Shown: positions 1-9,370 of the stretch, piece after piece
How the letters are laid out: every line of letters starts with the position of its first letter
How positions within the stretch are numbered: the first letter of the stretch is position 1
Assembly (NCBI GenBank): GCA_964585575.1
Contig: CAZPEM010000004.1
Span: 1-52,323 of the forward strand
Reading direction: 5' to 3'
Length of the DNA: 52,323 bases
Source of the DNA: UBA4655 sp964585575
Lineage (GTDB): Bacteria; Planctomycetota; Planctomycetia; Pirellulales; UBA1268
Translations under genes and position numbers: made by a program
Notes under the pieces: model-generated
Seen by the model: the letters and a program-made list of their open reading frames with translations, nothing else
The model's database searches: none
Told to the model about the DNA's origin: nothing

Positions 1-2
1 GC

Positions 3-1463
3 TTTTACGACCTCGTGATCGAGGTGGCGATCGTGCGGCCGGGGCCGATCCAGGGCGACATGGTCCATCCGTATCTTCGGCGACGAAACGGCGAGGAGCC
101 GGTCACGTATCCGAACGACGCGATTCGCGGCGTGCTCGAAAAGACGCTCGGCGTGCCGCTCTTCCAGGAGCAGGCGATGCGGCTGGCGGTCGTGGCGGCG
201 GGCTTCACGCCGGGAGAGGCCGACCAGCTCCGCCGTGCGATGGGGGCCTGGCGCCGGCCGGGCGTGATCGACGAGTTTCACCGCAGGCTCGTCGATGGCA
301 TGCTCGCGAGGGGGCTTTCTCGCGAATTCGCCGAGGCGGTGTTCGGGCAGATTCGCGGCTTCGGGGAGTATGGGTTTCCGGAGTCGCACGCGGCGAGCTT
401 CGCCCTGCTCGTCTACGTGTCGGCCTGGCTGAAGCATCACCATCCCGCGGCGTTCACGGCGGCCCTGCTCGCGAGCCAGCCGATGGGGTTCTACGCGCCC
501 GCGCAGCTGGTGCGCGACGCGCGGAGCCACGGTGTGAAGGTGTTGCCGGTGGACGTGAATGCCAGCGACTGGAATGCGACGATTGAACGGGTGTCGGGGC
601 AACGGACAGGTTCCCATGAAATAGCCATACGGCAGTGTTCCCATGAAATAGCCATACGGCTGGGTCTCGAGCAGGTGCATGGGCTCGGGGAAGCGGCGGG
701 CCGGCGGATCGAGGAGGCCCGCAGGCAGGGCGGACCGTTTCGGCTCGTGCACGAGCTCGCCCGTCGGGCGGAAATCGGCCGTGAATCACTCGCGCATCTC
801 GCGCGGGCCGGGGCGATGTCGTCGCTCGGGCTCGAGCGCCGTCGGGCGGTGTGGGAGGCGATGCGGTGCCTCGATCGGCCCGGCAGCCAGCCGCTCCTGG
901 AGGGGCTCGACGACGACGATGATCTCGACGACGACATCGACGAAGACCGGCTCGGTGGAGAAGAGCCGCAACGATTAACTCTGCCCGGAAAGACCGGCGC
1001 AGGTTTGCCCGGGATGACCAGAAAGGAGCAGGTGATCGCCGACTACCGGTCCATCGGCCTCTCGCTCGAGGCGCACCCGATCCACTTCGAGCGGGAGCGG
1101 CTTGCCGCGGCGGGGGTTTGCACGGTGGCGGCGGCCGTGCAGGCTCCCGAGGGCCGCAGGGTGAAGGTGGCGGGGATCGTGCTCACGCGACAGCGGCCGG
1201 CCACCGCCAAGGGGACGATCTTCCTCACGATCGAAGACGAAACCGGCGCCGCCAACGTCGTCGTCCGGCCGGCGGTGTGGCATGCGGCCGACCATGCGGC
1301 CCGTCGCGCGGCGGTGCTCATCGTCCACGGCCGGATCCAGCGGCGAGGGGAGGTCGTGCACGTCGTGGCAACGAAGCTCGAATCGGCACATCCGGAATCG
1401 GTAAATTCCGAGCCAGGTTCGGCCAGCCTCCAGATCCCCCGCATGTCACGCGATTTCTGCTGA
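3..1463 (+). CDS. dnaE2: Error-prone DNA polymerase DnaE2, C-terminal part (5' end outside window)
   Basis: Second C-family replicative polymerase used for translesion synthesis and damage-induced mutagenesis, usually working with ImuA/ImuB. The reading frame is open from the window edge, so the catalytic PHP and palm regions are missing. What remains starts in the conserved segment reading EVAIVRPGPIQGDMVHPYL, then GEADQLRRAMGAWRRPG, the helix-hairpin-helix part (LGLEQVHGLGEAAGRRI) and the OB-fold (VAGIVLTRQRPATAKG, then EDETGAANVVV). It ends in IPRMSRDFC, close to the usual RSRDF tail of the family. An acidic linker (DDDDDLDDDIDED) lies near 905-950. Oddities: a perfect in-frame tandem repeat at 610-660, a second partial duplication (LPGKTGAG/LPGMT) at 982-1019 and a 14-nt duplication across the stop codon. 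None breaks the frame. It converges on purC. imuA/imuB, if present, would lie before the window. Confidence 0.93.
   Translation, partial: FYDLVIEVAIVRPGPIQGDMVHPYLRRRNGEEPVTYPNDAIRGVLEKTLGVPLFQEQAMRLAVVAAGFTPGEADQLRRAMGAWRRPGVIDEFHRRLVDGMLARGLSREFAEAVFGQIRGFGEYGFPESHAASFALLVYVSAWLKHHHPAAFTAALLASQPMGFYAPAQLVRDARSHGVKVLPVDVNASDWNATIERVSGQRTGSHEIAIRQCSHEIAIRLGLEQVHGLGEAAGRRIEEARRQGGPFRLVHELARRAEIGRESLAHLARAGAMSSLGLERRRAVWEAMRCLDRPGSQPLLEGLDDDDDLDDDIDEDRLGGEEPQRLTLPGKTGAGLPGMTRKEQVIADYRSIGLSLEAHPIHFERERLAAAGVCTVAAAVQAPEGRRVKVAGIVLTRQRPATAKGTIFLTIEDETGAANVVVRPAVWHAADHAARRAAVLIVHGRIQRRGEVVHVVATKLESAHPESVNSEPGSASLQIPRMSRDFC
610..660. repeat. In-frame tandem repeat in dnaE2, 24-nt core, 27-nt period
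   Basis: Two perfect copies of a 24-nt core (610-633 and 637-660) are separated by 3 nt. They encode SHEIAIRQC then SHEIAIRLG in the linker before the helix-hairpin-helix of DnaE2. The last codons of copy two merge into the family-typical RLGL, so the insertion looks like a local expansion next to conserved sequence. The core is more AT-rich than the surrounding gene. Confidence 0.9.
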
Positions 1464-1476
1464 ACGATTTCTGCTG
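1451..1476. repeat. 14-nt tandem duplication spanning the dnaE2 stop codon
   Basis: The 12-mer CGATTTCTGCTG occurs at 1451-1462 and 1465-1476. The TGA of dnaE2 (1461-1463) sits at the junction, so the last residues of the protein and the first bases of the 3' UTR are copies of each other. Confidence 0.8.
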
Positions 1477-1559
1477 CATCGTTCCCCGTTCGGCGGCAGC
1501 GAAATGCCGATCGATCGCCCGGCTCCAGGCAATCTCTGAAAGTCGTGGGCAGCCTGCCG

Positions 1560-2519
1560 TCAGATGCCGCGGCCGGTGAGGAGGCGGCAGGCTTCGAGGT
1601 ATTTTTCGCGGGTGCCGGCGACGACGTCCGCGGGAAGCTCCGGCGGCGTGCTCTGCTTGTCCCAGCCCGATCGCTCAAGCCAGTCGCGGACGAACTGCTT
1701 GTCGAACGAGTCGGGCACGCGGCCGGGCGTCTCCACCCCCGCCGGCCAGAACCGCGAGCTGTCGGGCGTGAGCACTTCGTCGACGAGCAGGAGCATGCCC
1801 GGGGCCGGCCCCCGTCCCTTCGTGAGACCCCATTCGAATTTCGTGTCGGCGACGACGATCCCCCGGCCGGCCGCGTATTCGGCACCGCGGCGAAAGACTT
1901 CGAGGCTCTTTTCCCGCAGCGTCGCGGCGAGGTCGCCGCCGATCGCCTTCGCCATCACGTCGAACGACACGTTCTCGTCGTGGCCGCTCGTCGCCTTCGT
2001 GGCGGGTGTGAAGATCGGCTCCGGCAGCCGAGAGCCCGCCGAGAGCCCCGGGGGCAATCGCACGCCGCAGACGGTGCCCTGCTTCCGGTATTCCGCGAGG
2101 CCCGAGCCCGCGAGCCATCCGCGGACGACGCACTCGAAGGGCACGACTTCGGCGAGCTTCACGAGCATCGTGCGGCCGCGGAGGATGTCGAGATCGACGT
2201 CGGCCGGGAGCCCCATCGCATCGACGTCGGACGTGATGAGATGGTGGGCGACGGGCGACGGTCCCTGCAAAAGCCAGTCGAACCAGAAGGTCGAGATCGC
2301 CGTGAGCACCTTCCCCTTGTCGGGGATCGGCGTCGGCAACACCCAGTCGAAGGCGCTGATCCTGTCGGTGCTCACGATGAGCATCGCCCCGTCGAGCGGC
2401 TCGCCCGCCGGCGGCCGAAACTGCCCCGGCCCCAGCCGATAGCAGTCGCGGACCTTCCCACGATAGGGCTGCCCGAGCGGCAGACTGGTCTCCACGACGG
2501 CGTTCGAAGGCGAGTGCAT
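1560..2519 (-). CDS. purC: Phosphoribosylaminoimidazole-succinocarboxamide synthase (SAICAR synthetase)
   Basis: Joins aspartate to CAIR with ATP hydrolysis to make SAICAR in de novo purine synthesis; cytoplasmic. Recognised from GKVRDCYRL near the N-terminus, SAFDWVLPTPIPDKGKVL, the HHLIT segment, PFECVVRGWLAGSG, TPATKATSGHDENVSF and, late in the protein, DTKFEWG and DEVLTPDSSRFWP. About 319 residues, the size of the longer, yeast Ade1-like class. I chose the ATG at 2519 because homology begins shortly after it. A GTG at 2624 would add 35 residues without family character and would overlap the upstream gene by 4 nt. It is the last gene of a minus-strand run beginning with the cytochrome-type protein at 7307, although a functional link is not obvious. 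Confidence 0.95.
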   Translation of the reverse strand: MHSPSNAVVETSLPLGQPYRGKVRDCYRLGPGQFRPPAGEPLDGAMLIVSTDRISAFDWVLPTPIPDKGKVLTAISTFWFDWLLQGPSPVAHHLITSDVDAMGLPADVDLDILRGRTMLVKLAEVVPFECVVRGWLAGSGLAEYRKQGTVCGVRLPPGLSAGSRLPEPIFTPATKATSGHDENVSFDVMAKAIGGDLAATLREKSLEVFRRGAEYAAGRGIVVADTKFEWGLTKGRGPAPGMLLLVDEVLTPDSSRFWPAGVETPGRVPDSFDKQFVRDWLERSGWDKQSTPPELPADVVAGTREKYLEACRLLTGRGI

Positions 2520-2620
2520 GGCCGCCGTTGTATGCAAACCGTCGAACCGGGCCAACCCGGTTCCTTGATGAACGGCGATGAGCGGGCTGTCTGCGGCAGG
2601 GCTGGCGTCGTGTTGAGCCT

Positions 2621-2971
2621 TCACGGCTCGGATGCCACCAGCGGCTCGACGGCCCGTTGCACCGACCGCGGGTAGCGGGAGCGGACGGCTGCCGGGATCG
2701 TCAGCCGCTCGAGCCGCGGGCTCACGCAGATGAATACCAGCCCGCCCAAGGGTGTGCTGCGCCGCCGCGAGCGGTTGTGCCTGCGACGGGTGAAACGGGT
2801 GAAGCAGTCGATCTCGCGAGGCTGCTGGATGATGAATCCGTGACGGGCAAGGGCGTAGCCGGCCGTGACGTAGGCGTCGCCGTCGATGGCATGGGCCAGC
2901 TCCTCGGCCGTCACGCCCTCGGGCAGGCCGTATCGGCCAGGGGCCCAGCTGCGGATCACCCCCTGCCGCAC
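2621..2971 (-). CDS. AbiEi-like (type IV antitoxin / regulator-like) short protein, possibly a remnant
   Basis: A 116-residue product with a GTG start. The stretch VIRSWAPGRYGLPEG, followed by DGDAYVTAGYALARHGFI and then RRRSTPLGGLVFICVSPRL, resembles the order of elements in AbiEi-family proteins: end of the winged helix, a YVS-type alpha segment, and a TPLG-containing beta region. The open frame extends about 14 codons further upstream (to 3013) into the 3' end of the DUF1501 gene and still reads like helix-turn-helix tail (GQLGRLV), but no start codon was found there. The true N-terminal recognition helix is therefore absent or replaced. It is shorter than normal family members, and no AbiEii nucleotidyltransferase gene is adjacent. 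It lies between DUF1501 and purC on the same strand. It could be a decayed gene or a free-standing mini-regulator; family assignment is by motif resemblance only. Confidence 0.5.
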   Translation of the reverse strand: MRQGVIRSWAPGRYGLPEGVTAEELAHAIDGDAYVTAGYALARHGFIIQQPREIDCFTRFTRRRHNRSRRRSTPLGGLVFICVSPRLERLTIPAAVRSRYPRSVQRAVEPLVASEP

Positions 2972-2996
2972 GAGCCGGCCCAGCTGGCCTCGTTCT

Positions 2997-4451
<1,455 letters not shown>

Positions 4452-4493
4452 GGCGGACGCTCCAGAAGCGAGAAACTCGGCGGACCAGCAGAT

Positions 4494-7307
4494 TCAGGGC
4501 AGGAACAGAAACTCATTCGCGAGCAAGACCCCGTGGCACAACTGCGGCCAGTCGTTGCCGGTCGCCTGCAGGTAGTCGAGCGCTGCCTGCCGCTCTTCCG
4601 GCTTCGGACTGCGGGCGAAGGCGAGCTTCCAGGCCCGGTCGATGCGGGCCGCCTCGTCGGCCGCCTCTTTGCCGAGCCGCTCGGCAAAGGCCTTCGACAT
4701 TGCCCCGACGAAGGGACTGTTGAGGGCGAAGAGCTGCTGCTGCGGAGTCGTCGTCACGCTCCGTCGCTCGCTCGAGACGTTTGGCTCGGGCACGTCGAAG
4801 CTCATGAGCGCGGGATTGGGCTCCCGGCGGCTGATGAAGCCGTAGAGCGTGCGGCGGCCGTGGGAGGGATCCTGCGGATGGATTTCCTTTCCACCGGCCG
4901 CCAGCGGCGGGCCGCCGAGCGTGCGATCGAGCTTCCCGGCGACGGCCAGCATCGCATCCCGCCAGGCCTCGAATTCGAGCCGCCGGGGCGTCATCCGCCA
5001 GAGCAAGCGGTTGTCGCCGTCGAGCTTCTCGTTGGCGGCGTCGGGTCGGCTCGACAGCCGGTAGGTGGTGGAGAGCGTGATCTCGCGAATCAGCCACTTC
5101 ATCGACCAGCCGTGTTCCATGAACCGCACGGCGAGCGTGTCGAGCAGCTCCGGATGCGAGGGCCGCTCACCGAGCTGGCCGAAGTTGGAGAGTGTGCCGA
5201 CCAGACCGCGGCCGAAGAGGTGGTGCCAGACGCGGTTGACGAACACCCTCGCGGTGAGCGGGTTGTCGCGGCTGGCGATCGCGGTGGCGAGGTCGAGCCG
5301 GGTGAACGTCGCGGCGGAGGTGCCCGAGGCCGCGGGCCGCGAGAGCACCTGCAGGAACCCCGGCGGCGCCACGACGCCGAGCTGATCGACGTTGCCGCGG
5401 ATGTTGATCCTCATCGCGGTGCCACCGCCCGTCACGCCCAGCGCCCGCGGCAGGTCCGGCCGCTCCGCCTTCGCATGCTCGGCCTTTTCGCGGGTGAGCG
5501 ACTCGTGCCGCTGCTTTGCCTCCGCCGTGAAGAATGCCGGGATCTCCTCGGGCTTGAGCTTGAACGCGGCTCCGTTGTTCAGGAACAGGATCTTGAGGGC
5601 CAGGTCATGCTCCGGACGCAGCGGCTCCGGCTTCGGCTTCTTCTCCTGCTGCTCGCGGCGGAGCCGGTCGAGGTCGGCGAACGCCTCGGCCACGACCGCG
5701 GCCGCCCGCCGAGATGCCTCTGCAATCGCCGGCGGGACGTCGACATCGCCCTCGCGCTCCGTCGCCGCGGGAATCGCCGCCACAACCGCCTCCTGCCAGG
5801 CCTTGAGCGAGTCGCCACCGTTGGCCAGCTGCTTCGCGCCGAGGGAACCCACCAGGCGGCCAAGGACCACGGGATCGAGTCCGTGTCGCTTCGCAAGGCC
5901 CGGCACGTCCGGCGGGAGCTTGCGGGCGGCGAGGGCATGCCCTCGCCACGCCGCCTCCAGGTAGGCGGCGAGTTTCGCGAGCTCCGCCCGCCCGACCCGT
6001 TCCGACTCGTCGTTGATGAGCTTATTGAATTGCGCGTCGAGTTCCGCCTTGCGAGCAAGCCAGTCCTTCCGGGCCTGGTCTTGCGTCGGGCTGCCGAGCA
6101 GGAGTTCCGCTCGCCAATTCCCGCCGTTATAGGCTGCGCCGAGGGCGTAGTAATCGCGGGTTGGGATCGGGTCGAACTTGTGGTCATGGCAGCGGGCGCA
6201 CGACACCGTCAGCCCGAGCAGGCCGCGGCTGACGGTGTCAATTCGGTCGTCGAGCTCTTCGGCGGCCTTCTTTTTCGCCTCGAGCACGCCGCCTACCTTG
6301 AGCCCCAGGCCCTGGAAGCCGAGGCCGGCAAGCCGCATGACATAGTCGTCCGTCGGCTCCGAGAGCATGTCGCCGGCGAGTTGCAGGCGGAGGAACTGGT
6401 CGTAGGGCAGGTCGGCATTGAACGCGTTCACGACCCAGTCGCGGTAGCGGAACGAGTGAGCTGCGTTGTCCGGCCGTTCCGAACCATTGAATTCGTCCGC
6501 GTATCGTGCGACGTCGAGCCAGTGCCGGGCCCAACGTTCGCCGAACTGCGGGCTGGCGAGCAGCCGCTCGACGACGGTCGCGAAGGCCTCCGACGACGTG
6601 TCGGCGAGGAAAGCGTCGAGCTCCTGGGGGCTGGGCGGCAGTCCGGTGAGATCGAAGCTCACCCGCCGCAGCCACTCCTCGCGGGTCGCCGCCGGCACGG
6701 GCGTGAGGCCCTTCGCCTCGTGGGTCGCGCGGATGAACCAGTCGAGTTCCCGCGCGGGCCAGGCGGTGTCGCGCACCGCCGGCCGGGGATGGGCCACCGG
6801 AGGAATGAACGACCAGAACTTCCGCCCCGCCTCGATGTCGATCGCGCCGGACGCCACGGCGGCCCCGTCGCGCGGGTCGGCGGCGCCGTGCTTCACCCAC
6901 GCGACGAAGTCGGCGACAACGTCGGCGGAGAGCTTCTCGCCGGGGGGCATCTCCAGCCCCTCGTGCTTGAGGGCCTTGATGAGCGTGCTCGCGCTCACGT
7001 CGCCGGGCACGACGGCCGGCCCGCTCTCACCCCCTTGGCGGATTGCCGCTCGGGAGTCGAGGGCCAGCTTGCCCTCCAGTTTGTCGGCCTTCGCCGCCTC
7101 TGCCGAGTGGCACTCGTAACAATGCTTCACCAGCACCGGCCGGATCTTTTTTTCGAAGAACTCCAGTTGGGCGACGTCGGGCGCCGCCCCGACGGTCGCG
7201 GGGCCGGTCTCAGCCGCGCCCGCGACCGTCGAAGCCGCCAGGGCGAGGAGCGTTCGCAGGAGCGGGGTCATGCGTCGCAACTCGCTGCCCGCAATGACAC
7301 TGCCCAC
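4494..7307 (-). CDS. PSCyt1-DUF1549-DUF1553 (PSD1-type) exported cytochrome-like protein
   Basis: 937 residues from the chosen GTG at 7307, which is preceded by AGGAG at 8 nt spacing; an internal ATG at 7271 is the alternative. A Sec-type signal (MTPLLRTLLALAASTVAGA) is followed by the planctomycete cytochrome C domain PSCyt1 with one haem motif (CYECH) and a downstream Met-Pro-Pro (LEMPPGEKL) as the usual axial-ligand region. Next come DUF1549 (RRVSFDLTGLPPSPQELDAFL; RYADEFNGSE; a second CxxCH in SCARCHDHKFDPIPTRDYYAL) and C-terminal DUF1553 (NPLTARVFVNRVWHHLFGRGLV; LSTTYRLSS; FVGAMSKAFAERL). These are periplasmic or membrane-facing proteins of unproven activity. First gene of a probable operon with DUF1501. 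An AT-rich palindrome and a TATAAT hexamer lie just upstream. Confidence 0.93.
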   Translation of the reverse strand: MGSVIAGSELRRMTPLLRTLLALAASTVAGAAETGPATVGAAPDVAQLEFFEKKIRPVLVKHCYECHSAEAAKADKLEGKLALDSRAAIRQGGESGPAVVPGDVSASTLIKALKHEGLEMPPGEKLSADVVADFVAWVKHGAADPRDGAAVASGAIDIEAGRKFWSFIPPVAHPRPAVRDTAWPARELDWFIRATHEAKGLTPVPAATREEWLRRVSFDLTGLPPSPQELDAFLADTSSEAFATVVERLLASPQFGERWARHWLDVARYADEFNGSERPDNAAHSFRYRDWVVNAFNADLPYDQFLRLQLAGDMLSEPTDDYVMRLAGLGFQGLGLKVGGVLEAKKKAAEELDDRIDTVSRGLLGLTVSCARCHDHKFDPIPTRDYYALGAAYNGGNWRAELLLGSPTQDQARKDWLARKAELDAQFNKLINDESERVGRAELAKLAAYLEAAWRGHALAARKLPPDVPGLAKRHGLDPVVLGRLVGSLGAKQLANGGDSLKAWQEAVVAAIPAATEREGDVDVPPAIAEASRRAAAVVAEAFADLDRLRREQQEKKPKPEPLRPEHDLALKILFLNNGAAFKLKPEEIPAFFTAEAKQRHESLTREKAEHAKAERPDLPRALGVTGGGTAMRINIRGNVDQLGVVAPPGFLQVLSRPAASGTSAATFTRLDLATAIASRDNPLTARVFVNRVWHHLFGRGLVGTLSNFGQLGERPSHPELLDTLAVRFMEHGWSMKWLIREITLSTTYRLSSRPDAANEKLDGDNRLLWRMTPRRLEFEAWRDAMLAVAGKLDRTLGGPPLAAGGKEIHPQDPSHGRRTLYGFISRREPNPALMSFDVPEPNVSSERRSVTTTPQQQLFALNSPFVGAMSKAFAERLGKEAADEAARIDRAWKLAFARSPKPEERQAALDYLQATGNDWPQLCHGVLLANEFLFLP

Positions 7308-7326
7308 GATGTCTTCTCCTTTGCAG

Positions 7327-7361
7327 ATTATATCGGCATTGCAGCCATACAATAATATTGT
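7327..7361 (-). promoter_or_regulatory. Candidate promoter with operator-like palindrome for the PSD1/DUF1501 pair
   Basis: On the minus strand there is a perfect TATAAT (7327-7332) about 20 nt before the GTG start. A 13-nt perfect palindrome, ACAATAATATTGT (7349-7361), lies immediately upstream where a -35 region or operator would fall. The AT-rich patch stands out in a high-GC genome. A transcript starting 6-7 nt after the TATAAT would have a leader of about 13 nt beginning at the Shine-Dalgarno. No convincing TTGACA at 17-nt spacing was found. Confidence 0.45.
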
Positions 7362-7576
7362 GAATGGGCTCGGGGGCCGGGAAGGGCATCCCACCCCGCG
7401 CGGCGGATGAAAATCGTCAAATTCTTGGGGAAAACGCCGCGATGACCACCGCGATGCCCCATATGCAACGGTCCTCCCGCGGGAGATTGAAGCGACCGTA
7501 AGCAGGCCCGCCGATCGTGCCGGGCACCGCTTCCCATGCGTCACGTTCCCGTGATGCATCCTTCGCCGGGAATTTC

Positions 7577-7996
7577 TCATGCGATCCAGACGAGCCTCGC
7601 CGCGTGGCCACGAACACCCGCGAGGATCGCGTTTTGTTCGAAGAGGCGGCCGAGGGCGATCGCGTCGGCTTCACCGATGCCGAGCACCAGCCGGCTCGGC
7701 TCCGCTGGCCAGTCACCCGCATCCGCAACCCCCGCGCCCGGGAGCGAAGGCAGGCCACGGTCGCGGAGAACTTCGTCGAGCCTCGCCATGCGGAGGGCGT
7801 TCACGGCGTCGTCGAGCCGCTTCGACCGCGGATTGCAGGCGGTCACGAACGCCCATTCCACGACGTCGAGATTTCGGAGATGCCGGTCGAGATCCGCGGA
7901 CGGCTCTCCGCACCGCAGCGAGATCCTCTCGCCCCCAGGCATCTCCACGACGTAGGCCGTCGCACGATAGGCGGCGTCGAGATCGGGGGAACTCAT
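7577..7996 (-). CDS. DUF3293 domain protein
   Basis: 139 residues from the ATG at 7996 (MSSPDLDAAYRATAY); an in-frame start at 8023 would add 9 residues. The pattern fits DUF3293: an AYRATAY opening, a beta region ending in GEPSADLDRHL, the central VVEWAFVTACNPRSKRL, and the closing EPSRLVLGIGEADAIALGRLFEQNAI. The function of the family is unknown; members are small soluble proteins found as single genes in many bacteria. It stands alone, divergent from aroC and 270 nt from the start of the cytochrome gene. No signal peptide or membrane segment is visible. Confidence 0.85.
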   Translation of the reverse strand: MSSPDLDAAYRATAYVVEMPGGERISLRCGEPSADLDRHLRNLDVVEWAFVTACNPRSKRLDDAVNALRMARLDEVLRDRGLPSLPGAGVADAGDWPAEPSRLVLGIGEADAIALGRLFEQNAILAGVRGHAARLVWIA

Positions 7997-8190
7997 GAAG
8001 GCACCTGCCCGGGAACGGCCCATTATGACTTGCCCATGGTGTCATGGCGGCAGCGTCGATTCCGAGCGATTTCCGAGCCCGGAGGTCTGGCCGCGGTGCG
8101 ATTCCCGCCGCCCCACGGAACTGGCCTAGGGGCGGTCGAAACCCCGAATTAGACTCCTGAAGTTCACACCCCCGGGTTTCCTGCCGCACG

Positions 8191-9330
8191 ATGCTTCGAT
8201 ACTGGACCGCCGGCGAGTCGCATGGCCCCGCGCTCATCGCCCTTGTGGACGGATTTCCGGCAGGCCTGACGGTCGATGCTGCGGCGATCGACCGCGAACT
8301 CGTCCGCCGCCAGGGGGGCTACGGCCGCGGCGGCCGACAGCGGATCGAGACCGACGCCGTGACGTTTCTCTCGGGGCTCTGGAAGGGCGTCACGCTCGGA
8401 AGCCCGCTGGCCATGCAGGTGGTGAACCGCGACGCCAAACTCGAGCGGCTCGACGACGTCGATCGCCCGCGGCCCGGCCACGCCGACCTCCCCGGCTCGA
8501 TCAAGCATCTCGGGGGCATCCGCGCGGTGCTCGAACGGGCGAGCGCCCGCGAGACTGCCGCTCGGGTAGCCGCCGGCGCGGTCGCGAAACAGCTTCTCTC
8601 GCTTTTCGGCATCGAGGTTGCCGGATGGGTGCGGGAACTCGGCGACGTGGTGCTCGGCGACCGCGACGGCACGATCGGCGAGCTTCGCGCGATCCGCGAC
8701 TCGAGCTCCGTCTACTCTCTGCATCCCGACCGCGACAAGGAGGTCGAGGCCCTCATCGACAAGGTCGGCAAGGAGGGGGACACGCTCGGCGGCATCGTCG
8801 AAACGCGGGTGGACGGCCTTCCGATCGGCCTCGGCACCCACGCCCAGTGGGACCGCAAGCTCGACGGCAGGCTTGCCCAGGCCGTCATGGCCGTGCAGGC
8901 GATCAAGGGGGTCGAGATCGGCCTCGGCTTCGAGGCGGCCAGGCGCCGCGGGTCGCAGGTGCACGACCCGATCCAGTTCGACGCCTCCAAACGCGGCGGC
9001 CCGTCGCTCGGCTTCACCCGTCCGACCAACAACGCCGGCGGCCTCGAGGCGGGGATGACCAACGGCCAGCCGCTCGTCATCCGCGCCGCGATGAAGCCGA
9101 TCAGCACGCTCCGCAAGCCGCTGGAGTCGGTGAACCTGCGGACGAAGCAGCCGGAGGAGGCCGCCTACGAGAGGAGCGACGTCTGCGCGGTGAGCGCCGC
9201 GAGCGTGATCGTCGAGAACGTGGTCGCCTTCGAGGTGGCCGCGGCGGTCGTCGACAAGTTCGGCGGCGACAGCGTCGAGGAGATGCGGGCCCGCTACGCC
9301 CTCTACCATGAGTTGGCGGGGGCGAAGTAG
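8191..9330 (+). CDS. aroC: Chorismate synthase
   Basis: Converts 5-enolpyruvylshikimate 3-phosphate to chorismate using reduced FMN, the last shikimate step; cytoplasmic. 379 residues, normal length. Signatures are the N-terminal RYWTAGESHGPALIALVDGFPAG, the RRQGGYGRGGRQRIE block, GHADLPGSIKH, RASARETAARVAAGAVAKQLL, and near the C-terminus NGQPLVIRAAMKPISTL. The start is the ATG at 8191, where homology begins at residue 2. The aroDE and aroK genes lie 10-12 kb downstream on the same strand, so three shikimate genes share the region but not an operon. The 40-nt gap to the next gene suggests co-transcription with the unknown protein that follows. Confidence 0.97.
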   Translation: MLRYWTAGESHGPALIALVDGFPAGLTVDAAAIDRELVRRQGGYGRGGRQRIETDAVTFLSGLWKGVTLGSPLAMQVVNRDAKLERLDDVDRPRPGHADLPGSIKHLGGIRAVLERASARETAARVAAGAVAKQLLSLFGIEVAGWVRELGDVVLGDRDGTIGELRAIRDSSSVYSLHPDRDKEVEALIDKVGKEGDTLGGIVETRVDGLPIGLGTHAQWDRKLDGRLAQAVMAVQAIKGVEIGLGFEAARRRGSQVHDPIQFDASKRGGPSLGFTRPTNNAGGLEAGMTNGQPLVIRAAMKPISTLRKPLESVNLRTKQPEEAAYERSDVCAVSAASVIVENVVAFEVAAAVVDKFGGDSVEEMRARYALYHELAGAK

Positions 9331-9370
9331 CCGTCCGGAGGGAATCGCCTGAACACGGAGTCGGACAGGG

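Noticed and set aside
610..660. CRISPR-like array
   Set aside because: Only two copies, 3-nt spacer, inside a coding frame and no cas genes in the window.
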